NCBI GenBank assembly: GCA_963555835.3
Contig: CAUVWZ020000002.1
Location: forward strand, 2,108,001-2,172,000
Direction of reading: 5' to 3'
Source of the DNA: JAPUME01 sp027294185
GTDB lineage: Bacteria > Acidobacteriota > Terriglobia > UBA7540 > JAPUME01
DNA length: 64,000 nucleotides
A program made the position numbers and the translations under genes. Positions 43,093 through 50,950 of the stretch are shown in pieces (within the stretch, counting starts at the first letter, position 1; every line of letters begins with the position of its first letter). The notes beneath the pieces are model-generated. The model saw nothing but the letters and a program-made list of their open reading frames with translations, ran no database searches and was not told where the DNA came from.

Positions 43093-44337
43093 TTAGGGAG
43101 TCGTGGGCGAGAACGGCTTCTCGTTTCGGCTCTCACGGGCGACTCGCTCGACCTCCCGCATGACCCGCAACGAGTTCAGCCCCAGAACCTTTTCAATATC
43201 CCTGTCGGAATAGCCTCTCTCGATGAGGCCTTCGATGAGGGCGGGGAGTTTGGAAACATCCTCCATGCCCACCGGAAGCAGGTCGCTCACGCCGTCAAAG
43301 TCCGAGCCCAGGCCCACGTGGTCAATGCCCGCCACGCGAATGGCGTGGTCGAAATGGTCCAGAAGCTTGCTCAAAGGCACCTTGGGGAGAATTTCACGGT
43401 ACTTTCGGTTGACCTCGCGCAACTGTACCCCGCCCGACCTGGGGTCGACGGCATAGAGAGCCTCGGCGGCCGCTTGTTCCCGCCTGCGCCGCTCCTCGAG
43501 CCTCTGCGTTTCTTCCCAGAATTTCTGGTCCAGGTATCCGGCATAAAAGTTGATATGGACCACGCCGCCGTTTTCGGCCAGGGCCCGAAGCATGTCGTCC
43601 GACATATTGCGTGCCGCGTCACACAGAGCGCGACAGGAGGAATGCGAAGCAATGACGGGGGCTTGCGTCGTCTCCAGAACATCGTAGAAGGTCTTATCGG
43701 AGACGTGGGAGATGTCGACCATCATCCCCAGGCGGTTCATCTCGGCTACAATTCCCCGCCCCAGAGGGCTCAGGCCGTTCGAGAGAGGTTCGTCGGTTGA
43801 GGAATCCGCCCAGGGAGTGTTCAAGAAATGGGTCAGCGTCATGTAGCGCGCGCCCAGCTCGAAGAAGGCCCGGAGCACTCGCGGATCACTGTCGATCATG
43901 TGGCCGCCTTCCAGCCCGATCAGGATCGCAATCTTCTTGCGGCGGCGCGCCCGCACAATGTCGTCCGCCGTGGTTGCAAACACCAGGTCCTGAGGATGCA
44001 TCCGCACCTCGTTCCGAACCGCATCCAGTTCGTCGAAGCCTCGTTTCACGGATTCGAGAGCCGTAAGCCGCCGGACGTTCGGGTTCAGCGAAAAGAATTG
44101 AGCCCCCAGGCGCCCTTCCCGCATGCGAGGGATGTCCTCCTGAGCGTAGTCGTGGCGTTCGCCAAGGTTGTAACCCTCTTCCAGAATGAGTTGTGTGGTG
44201 TCGGAGTGCAGGTCGACGATCATCGCCCGCTTCAACAATCGCTCCAGCCGCTTCTGGTTGGCGGACTTTGCTCCAAAGCCTGCCACTGCCATCGTCAATA
44301 CCACGCCCAGCAGGAGAATCCGATTCCGTAAACGCAT
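43093..44337 (-). CDS. Exported membrane-dipeptidase family (peptidase M19) protein
   Basis: A 414-residue zinc dipeptidase with a signal peptide (ILLLGVVLTMAVAGFGA, about 7-23). Metal and active-site motifs of family M19 are complete: VDLHSDTTQ (about 41-49), IGLEGGH with the bridging Glu, MVDISHVSDKTF, PVIASHSSCRALC and VGLGSDFDGV. It probably cleaves dipeptides, including D-amino-acid-containing ones, in the periplasm. A TTGACA/TAGAAT promoter lies about 70 bases upstream. It is divergent from the ThuA-like gene, and such pairs are frequent in bacteria living on complex organic matter. Confidence 0.93.
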   Translation of the reverse strand: MRLRNRILLLGVVLTMAVAGFGAKSANQKRLERLLKRAMIVDLHSDTTQLILEEGYNLGERHDYAQEDIPRMREGRLGAQFFSLNPNVRRLTALESVKRGFDELDAVRNEVRMHPQDLVFATTADDIVRARRRKKIAILIGLEGGHMIDSDPRVLRAFFELGARYMTLTHFLNTPWADSSTDEPLSNGLSPLGRGIVAEMNRLGMMVDISHVSDKTFYDVLETTQAPVIASHSSCRALCDAARNMSDDMLRALAENGGVVHINFYAGYLDQKFWEETQRLEERRRREQAAAEALYAVDPRSGGVQLREVNRKYREILPKVPLSKLLDHFDHAIRVAGIDHVGLGSDFDGVSDLLPVGMEDVSKLPALIEGLIERGYSDRDIEKVLGLNSLRVMREVERVARESRNEKPFSPTTP

Positions 44338-44405
44338 CGATTCCTACACCCCTATTGAATTTTCAAGCGGAAGCCATGTAGAGTGGATATTCGCGCCGGA
44401 AGAGA

Positions 44406-44435
44406 ATTCTAGTTCCGCGGGCTTTCCGCTGTCAA
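44406..44435 (-). promoter_or_regulatory. Promoter of the M19 dipeptidase gene
   Basis: On the minus strand TTGACA (44430-44435) and TAGAAT (44406-44411) are 18 bases apart, close to the sigma70 consensus; the leader to ATG 44337 is about 60 bases. Confidence 0.5.
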
Positions 44436-44551
44436 TCGGATGTGCTCGATCTCCCGGGGACAGACCGGCTCTCCCGACCGACGGAGGTCCGACGATTCCC
44501 GGGCTGTCGGCTCGTCGTCCGAAAAACACGGATAATTCCAGGAGGGGTACG

Positions 44552-45355
44552 ATGCTTAAGCGATCCAGGCTGGCTTTCGGATTTAGGGCAGTCATCTATT
44601 TTCTGGGGCTCCTGATTCTGTTTGCGCCTGTTCCCGGAGAGGCACAGACGGGGAAACGCCTCCTTTATCTGACTCACTCGGCAGGGTTTAAGCACAAGGT
44701 GCTTCCCGTCTCCGAAGAGATCATGAAACAACTGGGGGCGCAGACGGGCTACTTCACCGTCGACGCCACCCAGGACACCAGCCTGATCAACGCCGAAAAT
44801 CTCAAGAAATACGATGCCGTCATGTTCTTTACGACCGGCGAGCTGCCGATGTCGGCGATTCAGAAGGCGGCCTTCCTCGACTTCATCCGCTCCGGACACG
44901 CCTTCATCGGCGCCCACAGCGCCACCGATACCTTTTACGAATGGGCCGAGTATGGCCGTTTGATCGGCGGCTACTTCAACCAGCATCCCTGGCACGAGGA
45001 AATCACAGTCAATGTCGAAGATTCCCGACATCCCTCGACCCGACATCTGGAGAAGTCTTTTGAGATTACGGATGAAATTTACGAGTTCAAGAACTTCTCT
45101 CGCGAAAATGTCCGGGTGCTTCTCTCGCTCGACACCGACTCGGTGGACCTGAGCAATCCGCGAGTGCATCGCACCGACGGCGACTTTGCCATCTCGTGGT
45201 GTCGCACTTACGGTGAGGGGCGGGTTTTCTATACCTCGCTGGGCCATCGGGAAGAGGTGTGGCGGGACGAGCGCTATCAAAAGCACCTGGTCAACGGCAT
45301 CCGCTGGGCCATGGGCGAGTTGCCCGGAGACGCCACGCCACGGCCGAAACCGTAG
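44552..45355 (+). CDS. Exported ThuA-domain protein
   Basis: A 267-residue protein with a signal peptide (AVIYFLGLLILFAPVPGEA, about 13-31) and one ThuA-like domain of the class I glutamine amidotransferase fold: LLYLTHSAGFKHKVL, YDAVMFFTTGELPM, FIGAHSATDTFYEWAEYGRL and FYTSLGHREEVW are typical. Members are tied to trehalose or other sugar use; a defined reaction is not established for most. Start at ATG 44552 is set by the strong AGGAGG ribosome-binding site ten bases upstream; a longer open frame from 44186 runs through the divergent promoter and is not used. Confidence 0.85.
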   Translation: MLKRSRLAFGFRAVIYFLGLLILFAPVPGEAQTGKRLLYLTHSAGFKHKVLPVSEEIMKQLGAQTGYFTVDATQDTSLINAENLKKYDAVMFFTTGELPMSAIQKAAFLDFIRSGHAFIGAHSATDTFYEWAEYGRLIGGYFNQHPWHEEITVNVEDSRHPSTRHLEKSFEITDEIYEFKNFSRENVRVLLSLDTDSVDLSNPRVHRTDGDFAISWCRTYGEGRVFYTSLGHREEVWRDERYQKHLVNGIRWAMGELPGDATPRPKP

Positions 45356-45365
45356 GCCGACTCCC

Positions 45366-45977
45366 TCACCCCACGAGTTTCTTCACCAGCTCACGCAGGC
45401 GACCGGCGTGTTCAGCGGGTGCGGAGTTCACGTCAAAGACCTCGATCTTCGCATGGAGCTTCGAGCTGGAACGCAAGAGGATTTCCCGTAGGTCCTGGGA
45501 GGCCACCAGAATTCGCTCGGCCAGACCCGCAAACTTCGCAGTAACAAAATTCTCCATTCGACCTTTCAGGATCTGCCGGAGCTCGACCAGGAGCGGCCGC
45601 TTCGTATACCCGGCCGCGAGGGCCGCGGCAGGAAGCGGTCCGGGGCCAATCACATAAATCAGTCGCACACTGTGACGTTCCACCAGCCGCCCCAGCTCGC
45701 GCGCCGCACCCGTGCTGTGCCGGAGCGAGCTCCATGCTCCACCCTCTCCCCACCGACATGAGGCGGTTAGGATCCCTCTTGCCTTCAGCTCGGCGCCCAT
45801 CAACTCCCCGCTTGGCACGACTACCAGAAGTTGGTAGTCATTTCCCAGAGCTTCCAGGCAACTTTCAAGCTGAGGGTCCTCCGCCGCCGGCGAACCGTGC
45901 TCGCTTAAGAAGAGAATTGTGGGTTTCAAGTTGGGACCTCTCGTGCCCCCGGGGCCGTTCCTTCCACGAGTCGGCAT
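45366..45977 (-). CDS. GT4-like glycosyltransferase N-terminal fold, short
   Basis: A 203-residue protein resembling only the N-terminal Rossmann half of GT-B glycosyltransferases: PTILFLSEHGS, YQLLVVVPSGEL, LGRLVERHSVRLIYVIGPG, and ADRxxVAS-like LAERILVASQDL. The C-terminal donor-binding half with the E-x7-E motif is absent, so it is either a truncated gene or a stand-alone relative. ATG 45977 lacks a good ribosome-binding site; TTG 45929, just before KPTILFLSEHG, is an alternative. It is divergent from the molybdate regulator. Family assignment is tentative. Confidence 0.55.
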   Translation of the reverse strand: MPTRGRNGPGGTRGPNLKPTILFLSEHGSPAAEDPQLESCLEALGNDYQLLVVVPSGELMGAELKARGILTASCRWGEGGAWSSLRHSTGAARELGRLVERHSVRLIYVIGPGPLPAAALAAGYTKRPLLVELRQILKGRMENFVTAKFAGLAERILVASQDLREILLRSSSKLHAKIEVFDVNSAPAEHAGRLRELVKKLVG

Positions 45978-46010
45978 GCCCAGGGAGCTGGATTATTTTA
46001 CACGCTTCTA

Positions 46011-46039
46011 TCGATTTATATCGTATAGAATCGTATAAT
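46011..46039 (+). promoter_or_regulatory. Molybdate regulator promoter region with direct ATCGTATA repeats
   Basis: ATCGTATA occurs at 46020-46027 and 46030-46037, ten bases apart from start to start, the spacing of one helical turn. The second copy merges into a perfect TATAAT (46034-46039); with it as the -10 box and TCGATT (46011-46016, 17-base spacer) as a weak -35, transcription would start near ATG 46047. Candidate autoregulatory site of the HTH-TOBE protein. Confidence 0.4.
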
Positions 46040-46505
46040 GCTGTACATGCAGTTGCTTCGTGTTCCCGACGCCGCAGGGCAATTAGGCATCAGCACCCCG
46101 ACGCTCAAGCAATGGATCTATCGACGGCAGATTCGCTCCATCAAGACTCCCGGCGGACACCACCGCATCCCGCAAGAGGAAGTGGACCGCCTCCTTTTCG
46201 GACGGCCCCGGAAGAGCGCCCGCCGCCGCACACCCGCCTACGGCAAGCGAACCGAGGACCCTCTGGCCTTCCGAGTGAGCGGCAGGAACCGTCTGGTGGG
46301 CCGCGTGGTCGGAGTCGAGCAGGAAGGCTTGCTCGCAATGATCACGCTGGATGTGGGCGGCCAACAGGTCACCTCCATTATCACACGCGATGCCTGCCGT
46401 GACCTGGGGCTTCGCGTGGGGCAAGTGGCCGCAGCGCTGATCAAGGCAACGGAGGTGATGATCATCCAGGCTCCCGAGACCGGGCAAAAAAGGAAACGCC
46501 GGTGA
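46038..46505 (+). CDS. HTH (MerR/excisionase-like)-TOBE molybdate-responsive regulator
   Basis: A 155-residue protein: helix-turn-helix at about 5-52 (RVPDAAGQLGISTPTLKQWI, then GGHHRIPQEEVDRLL), basic linker, and a TOBE/Mop-type oxyanion-binding domain at about 80-147 (RNRLVGRVVGVEQEGLLAMI, VTSIITRDACRDLGL, LIKATEVMI). This pairing suggests a molybdate or tungstate sensor for the modABC genes that follow. ATG 46038 or ATG 46047 may be the start; a TATAAT box overlaps the first, favouring the second and possibly a leaderless message. GTGA overlap of four bases couples it to modA. Confidence 0.8.
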   Translation: MLYMQLLRVPDAAGQLGISTPTLKQWIYRRQIRSIKTPGGHHRIPQEEVDRLLFGRPRKSARRRTPAYGKRTEDPLAFRVSGRNRLVGRVVGVEQEGLLAMITLDVGGQQVTSIITRDACRDLGLRVGQVAAALIKATEVMIIQAPETGQKRKRR

Positions 46506-47305
46506 GACATACTGCCGGCGTCACCGCTTTTCTGGCTCTCGTGGTTCTCTTTTTTACGGCACTCTCATGCCATCCGAAGCCCGCAGAGCCGGATGAACTG
46601 GTTGTGGCCGTAGCGTCCAACCTGGGCGACGTATTTCAAGCGCTCAGCAGGGACTACGAAAAGCAGACGGGCACGCGCATTACCCTGAGCGTCGGCGCGA
46701 CTCTCAACCTGGCCCAACAGTTGCGCCACGGCGCTCCCTTTGACCTGTTCGTTTCAGCGGATAGAGAAACTCCCCTCAAACTCAGCCAGGAAGGCCATTT
46801 GATTCCCGAGAGCGTGACGGTCTATGCCCGAGGGCGGCTAGTGGTGTGGACTTCCGGGTCGAATGGTGTTGGGGTGGAGAAACTGGATGACCTGCTCGAT
46901 GCCGGGATTACCCGCATCGGAGTCGCCTCTCCCCAGGTGGCCCCTTATGGGAAAGCGGCACAGGAGGCGCTTGAAGCCGTCGGGTTATGGAAACGGTTGC
47001 TGCCGAAGGTCGTGTTTGGCGGGCACGTCAAGCACGTCCAACAATTCGCCGCCTCCGGCAATGTGGAAGCTGCTTTTCTTCCCTTCTCCCTGGTCTCATC
47101 GGTCGCATCGGGCTCATCCATTGGAGGCCGGTATTTTCCTGTTGACGCGCGCCTTTACTCGCCGCTCGACCAGGCTTTGGGTGTGGTGGCCTCGAGCGCC
47201 AATCAGGAAGAAGCTCAACGACTGGCTGATTTCGTCGGGAGCACACGCGGCCGGGCCTTTCTGAAGCGGGCGGGCTACCAGGTAGGGTCGGAGGGAAGGC
47301 CATGA
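46502..47305 (+). CDS. modA: Molybdate ABC transporter substrate-binding protein
   Basis: A 267-residue periplasmic lipoprotein that binds molybdate or tungstate. The signal peptide ends in FTALSCHP, a lipobox-like Cys near residue 23. The ModA pattern LVVAVASNLGDVFQAL, GATLNLAQQLRHGAPFDLFV and IGVASPQVAPYGKAAQEAL is clear, with the Ser/Thr oxyanion ligands in the early ASN and GAT loops. Start GTG 46502 overlaps the regulator stop (GTGA) and its own stop overlaps modB (ATGA), so all three genes are coupled. Confidence 0.94.
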   Translation: MRHTAGVTAFLALVVLFFTALSCHPKPAEPDELVVAVASNLGDVFQALSRDYEKQTGTRITLSVGATLNLAQQLRHGAPFDLFVSADRETPLKLSQEGHLIPESVTVYARGRLVVWTSGSNGVGVEKLDDLLDAGITRIGVASPQVAPYGKAAQEALEAVGLWKRLLPKVVFGGHVKHVQQFAASGNVEAAFLPFSLVSSVASGSSIGGRYFPVDARLYSPLDQALGVVASSANQEEAQRLADFVGSTRGRAFLKRAGYQVGSEGRP

Positions 47306-47985
47306 TTTCCTCTCTCTCACTTGGCGAAGTGGACTGGTACCCGGTATGGCTCTCTTTCCAGGTAGCCAGCCTGGCGACCGCGATAGCCTTCGTGGTGGGA
47401 ATTTCAGCGGGCTGGCTGCTGGCGCGAAAGAAATTTCCGGGCAAAGAATTCGCCGACGCCCTGGTGACGCTGCCGCTGGTCCTGCCGCCCACGGTTTTGG
47501 GTTACTACCTGCTGGTGCTGCTGGGAGCGCATAGCCCGGTGGGGCGTTGGTTCGAGGAGATTTTCGGCTTCCGGCTGATTTTTACCGTTCCCGCGGCGGT
47601 GCTGGCGGCGGTGCTGCACGCCCTGCCGCTGCTGGTGAAATCGGTGCGGGGGGCGCTGGAAGACCTGGACCCAGGTTGCGAGATGGCCGCCCGGACGCTG
47701 GGCGCTTCAGAGTTGCGCGTCTTTCTCACGATCACTCTGCCTCTGGTGCGGCGGACGGTGCTCGCGGCCACAGTGCTCGCCTTTGCCAGGGCATTGGGGG
47801 ATTTCGGCGTCACCATCATGATTGCAGGCAACATTCCCGGAAAAACGCAAACCGCTGCGGTAGCCATCTACGACGCCGTGCAGGCGGGTCGGGAGAACTA
47901 TGCCCTGCTGCTGGCGGTCATCATATCCGCAATCTCTGTGGCGGTTCTCTACTCGGCGAACCGCCTGACGGCCTCACGTTGGTGA
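47302..47985 (+). CDS. modB: Molybdate ABC transporter permease
   Basis: A 227-residue inner membrane protein with about five to six membrane helices, the channel part of the molybdate importer. The EAA loop that docks on the ATPase is visible as EMAARTLGASELRVFLTITLP (near 135; residues E-A-A pattern EMAARTLGAS) and FARALGDFGVTIMIAGNIPG is the conserved ModB segment. Starts four bases within the modA stop; a 40-base gap separates it from modC. Confidence 0.95.
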   Translation: MISSLSLGEVDWYPVWLSFQVASLATAIAFVVGISAGWLLARKKFPGKEFADALVTLPLVLPPTVLGYYLLVLLGAHSPVGRWFEEIFGFRLIFTVPAAVLAAVLHALPLLVKSVRGALEDLDPGCEMAARTLGASELRVFLTITLPLVRRTVLAATVLAFARALGDFGVTIMIAGNIPGKTQTAAVAIYDAVQAGRENYALLLAVIISAISVAVLYSANRLTASRW

Positions 47986-48025
47986 CGGCCTCACGCTGGT
48001 AAAGATTGAAGGTCAGGAATGAATA

Positions 48026-49126
48026 ATGCTTGAGGTCCAACTCAAGAAAACCTTTCCCGGGGCGACCGCACCCTTTGAATTGGACGTGAGCTTTCGCACG
48101 GAACCGGGAATATCAGTGCTGTTCGGTCCCTCCGGTTCGGGCAAGACCACCATCCTGGGCAGTGTCGCGGGCGTTCTGCGGCCAGACGCGGGGCAGGTGA
48201 CGGCGGACGGGGTCTGTTTTTTCGATGCCGGGAAAGGGGTCAATCTCTCAATTCGAAGGCGGCAAGTCGGCTACCTCTTCCAATCGCTGGCGTTGTTTCC
48301 TCACCTGACGGTTTTTGGAAACGTCGCCTACGGACTCGGTGGAATCACATTTCGCGGCTCCAAGCGGGCCGAGCGTCGCGCCCGGGTGGAGGGGCAGCTC
48401 CACAAATTGCGCATCGCCCACTTATCCGACCGCTACCCGCGCCAGATTTCCGGCGGGCAGCAGCAGCGGGTGGCGCTGGCCCGGGCACTGGTAAATCACC
48501 CCCGGGTGTTGCTACTCGATGAGCCTCTCTCAGGTCTCGATTTGCCGGTGAAGCAGGAAATCCTCACCGATCTTCGCGAGGGAGTGAAAAGCCTCCGGAT
48601 TCCCGTGCTCTACGTGACCCACGACGCGCAGGAGGCGGCTCGTGTCGGGGAACGGCTGTTGGTGCTCGAAAACGGGCGCATCGTTCAAAGCGGCGACCCC
48701 GTTACGGTGATGAAATCACCCGCGAGGGAGACGGTAGCGCGGCTGGCCGACGTGGGGAACATTCTGCAAGTGCGACTTACCGAAAAAAATACGGAGAAGT
48801 TCACCCAGACCGTCGAGGCCGGCCGCTGCCGGTTGCGTATCCCTCTCACCCGGCACGCGGTGGGGAGCACGCTTCGGCTGGCTGTCCCTGCGGGAGATAT
48901 TCTGGTCGCCACCGAGAAGCCGCGCTCCATCAGCGCCCGGAACATCCTGCAGGGGAAGGTTACCTCGATTGAGAGACGTGACCCGCAGGTCCGCCTGAAA
49001 GTCGATTGCGGCACCCTTCTCGAAGTTCGGCTCACTCCACAAGCGGTCGAGGAACTGGAGTTACAACTCGGCAAACCCGTGTGGCTGGTGATCAAGGCCT
49101 ACTCCTGCCACATTTTGGAGGAGTGA
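48026..49126 (+). CDS. modC: Molybdate ABC transporter ATP-binding protein
   Basis: A 366-residue ATPase with a regulatory tail. Walker A GPSGSGKTT (about 36-44), Q-loop YLFQSLALFPHLTV, signature ISGGQQQRVALARAL, Walker B VLLLDEPLSGLD and the switch His in VTHDAQEA form a complete nucleotide-binding domain. The C-terminal TOBE/Mop domain (about 295-366: SARNILQGKVTSIERRDPQ and VWLVIKAYSCHIL) binds molybdate and can inhibit uptake when internal levels are high. Last gene of the mod operon; it converges with the AT-richer DUF5131/TcmP cassette 27 bases downstream. Confidence 0.96.
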   Translation: MLEVQLKKTFPGATAPFELDVSFRTEPGISVLFGPSGSGKTTILGSVAGVLRPDAGQVTADGVCFFDAGKGVNLSIRRRQVGYLFQSLALFPHLTVFGNVAYGLGGITFRGSKRAERRARVEGQLHKLRIAHLSDRYPRQISGGQQQRVALARALVNHPRVLLLDEPLSGLDLPVKQEILTDLREGVKSLRIPVLYVTHDAQEAARVGERLLVLENGRIVQSGDPVTVMKSPARETVARLADVGNILQVRLTEKNTEKFTQTVEAGRCRLRIPLTRHAVGSTLRLAVPAGDILVATEKPRSISARNILQGKVTSIERRDPQVRLKVDCGTLLEVRLTPQAVEELELQLGKPVWLVIKAYSCHILEE

Positions 49127-49153
49127 TACCTTGGACGTCACGTTAAAAATGTT

Positions 49154-50005
49154 TTAAGGGAGGCTGTGGCGAATCAAGCCTTTCCCTTTTTCGAAATGAA
49201 GGGAGGCAACACGGCTCAGCCTTTCCAGCGCATTTTTACGGGGCATTTCATCCCAAGTTCTTCCATCAAGAACCCTTCCTGCAACCTTTTTGCCGACGCG
49301 CCTTCCAAAGGAATCGTGAGCTCCCCATTGCTTAAAGAAAAATCGAACGCCCTGTCCGTGGCAATTCCTGCGGATTTCACGAACCCATTCCAGCTTCATT
49401 CGACGAGCTCGTGGCCCACTCTCACCACCAACAATCACCCACACAATTTGATCTAACAGCGAGGCACTAAGCGACACAGGTGCCAAGAGAGGCTCGATGG
49501 AAAGGAATCTAACCGCGGCTGGAGTTTGCTGAAGGTGCTTAATTCTGTAGGTATAGTTCTGGTTTTCTACCGAAACACCAAGCCATATATGCGAAGGCAA
49601 GACGCGCTTATTTCCATTTTTTGAATCAATCGAGCGAAAATACTTTCTTGTCCATGATCTCATCCGTTCGGAGCGCTTTGTCAGCACCTGATACGTATGA
49701 TGATTTGCTTGCAGCATCGCACTGAAAACTTTCAAAATGAATTCGTCAGGTACATTTTCATGAAAAAGATCTGACATCGAGTTCACAAATATCCTTCTGG
49801 GTTGTTTCCACTTTGACAATAGATCCAAACGCTCCGGCCAAAGCTTCATATCGAAACCTTGCTCATAAGGATGCCCGGGGACTCCCCGAAACCTCTCGGC
49901 AAAGGTTTCTGCATAGCAATGCGCACACCCCGGGCTAACTTTCGTGCATCCAGTGACAGGATTCCACGTGGCCTCCGTCCACTCAATCGCCGACCTATCG
50001 CTCAT
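49154..50005 (-). CDS. DUF5131 / phage Gp37-Gp68-like three-Cys protein
   Basis: A 283-residue protein of the DUF5131 family, which is related to radical-SAM-type TIM-barrel proteins. The defining cysteines C20, C27 and C30 lie in GCTKVSPGCAHCY (Cx6Cx2C, not the usual Cx3Cx2C). Other family hallmarks are IEWTEATWNPVTG, RIFVNSMSDLFHENVPDEF, YQVLTKRSERM, LGVSVENQ, FLSIEPLL and VIVGGESGPRARRM. It is the common partner of TcmP and follows tcmP here with a four-base ATGA overlap. The two genes are AT-richer than modC and trpC on either side. Reaction unknown; RNA or DNA modification has been guessed. Confidence 0.88.
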   Translation of the reverse strand: MSDRSAIEWTEATWNPVTGCTKVSPGCAHCYAETFAERFRGVPGHPYEQGFDMKLWPERLDLLSKWKQPRRIFVNSMSDLFHENVPDEFILKVFSAMLQANHHTYQVLTKRSERMRSWTRKYFRSIDSKNGNKRVLPSHIWLGVSVENQNYTYRIKHLQQTPAAVRFLSIEPLLAPVSLSASLLDQIVWVIVGGESGPRARRMKLEWVREIRRNCHGQGVRFFFKQWGAHDSFGRRVGKKVAGRVLDGRTWDEMPRKNALERLSRVASLHFEKGKGLIRHSLP

Positions 50006-50841
50006 ACCTTTCCCCTTTCATACTTTGAGAAAATGCCCTGGGCGATCTTCTTACCCGTGGAGTTGTGCCCAGCAAACATCACGCAGTAGAGGGGCGCATT
50101 TTTGCTATTTGTCATCAGAACAGGTGTCGTGCAATTTGGAAATATCTCCTGGAGCCGTTTCTTGAATAGCGTGCCAATTCCTTTTCCTGAAATCCGCTTC
50201 TTAATTTTCTGCGTACCGAATAGCAGCCTTTCTTCCTCATAAAGGTCAACCATCCAATCATTTGTGCCCCAAAATCGATTCATCCTGTCCCTTTTCGTCT
50301 CGGATATCTTCTCAGGATATCTCCGGAGAATGCCTCGGTTGATCGCCATAATGGGAAAATTGAGGATGATCTCAATCGTATTCGTCTTGGCTAAATCTTG
50401 CATCGTTTTCCATTCCATTTGCATCCCAAATGGATCGACGAACGCTATGGCTCTTCGACGCATTTTGTACGAAAGTTGCGGCAAAATTTGCTCACGAATC
50501 ACCTTATTGGAGTCTCCGTGATAAATAGTAACTGCACGGTCGGGAAAGTCAGCCCGTAATCTTTGTAATCGTACTACACGCCAATCGCTCTGCTCAATAA
50601 AGTGATAGCGAGTGAACCAAGGAGACAAACTGAGTGCTACACGCGGAGAACCATCAATATATCTTTGCTCATCCCTGGTCCTAGGTTTGCCTGTGCCGGC
50701 AAAAGCGTCAATGTACTCGAAGCCCCGACACCAGTCCTGATTCTTCAGAACCTTAATGTAAGCAGACAGATACTTCCGCAACAGATTGAGCTTCTCAATT
50801 GACCAACTACCCATTTTATCATCAAGCGTGTGCGGGGACAT
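50002..50841 (-). CDS. tcmP: Three-Cys-motif partner protein TcmP
   Basis: A 279-residue protein of the TcmP family, named for its pairing with a three-Cys protein such as the one encoded directly downstream. Rossmann-like features of a methyltransferase fold are seen: FEYIDAFAGTGKPRT (motif I region), HFIEQSDWRVVRL, and AIAFVDPFGMQMEWKTM with a DPF motif; IEIILNFPIMAINR follows. I start it at ATG 50841 (MSPHTLDDKMGSWSIEKL), the typical beginning; the open frame upstream to 50988 gives a Cys-rich, non-typical stretch. Function is not established; the family turns up in defence-type and mobile regions. Confidence 0.85.
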   Translation of the reverse strand: MSPHTLDDKMGSWSIEKLNLLRKYLSAYIKVLKNQDWCRGFEYIDAFAGTGKPRTRDEQRYIDGSPRVALSLSPWFTRYHFIEQSDWRVVRLQRLRADFPDRAVTIYHGDSNKVIREQILPQLSYKMRRRAIAFVDPFGMQMEWKTMQDLAKTNTIEIILNFPIMAINRGILRRYPEKISETKRDRMNRFWGTNDWMVDLYEEERLLFGTQKIKKRISGKGIGTLFKKRLQEIFPNCTTPVLMTNSKNAPLYCVMFAGHNSTGKKIAQGIFSKYERGKV

Positions 50842-50950
50842 ATCTAGACCTACGCATGCTAGAATCTTACTTTCGGCTCTATTTGGGTAAGTACAACCGG
50901 TCCGTTGCGCCCAAACATTACACCAAAGAAGGCAATTACAAAGTAACTTA

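Noticed and set aside
43084..43102. GACTC-TTTAGG-GAGTC hairpin between argH and the M19 gene as a terminator
   Set aside because: Arms of only five bases and no uridine tract on either strand; could be chance.
44186..44551. 122-codon extension of the ThuA-like gene
   Set aside because: It crosses the M19 promoter and lacks a ribosome-binding site, while ATG 44552 has a strong AGGAGG and is followed by a signal peptide.
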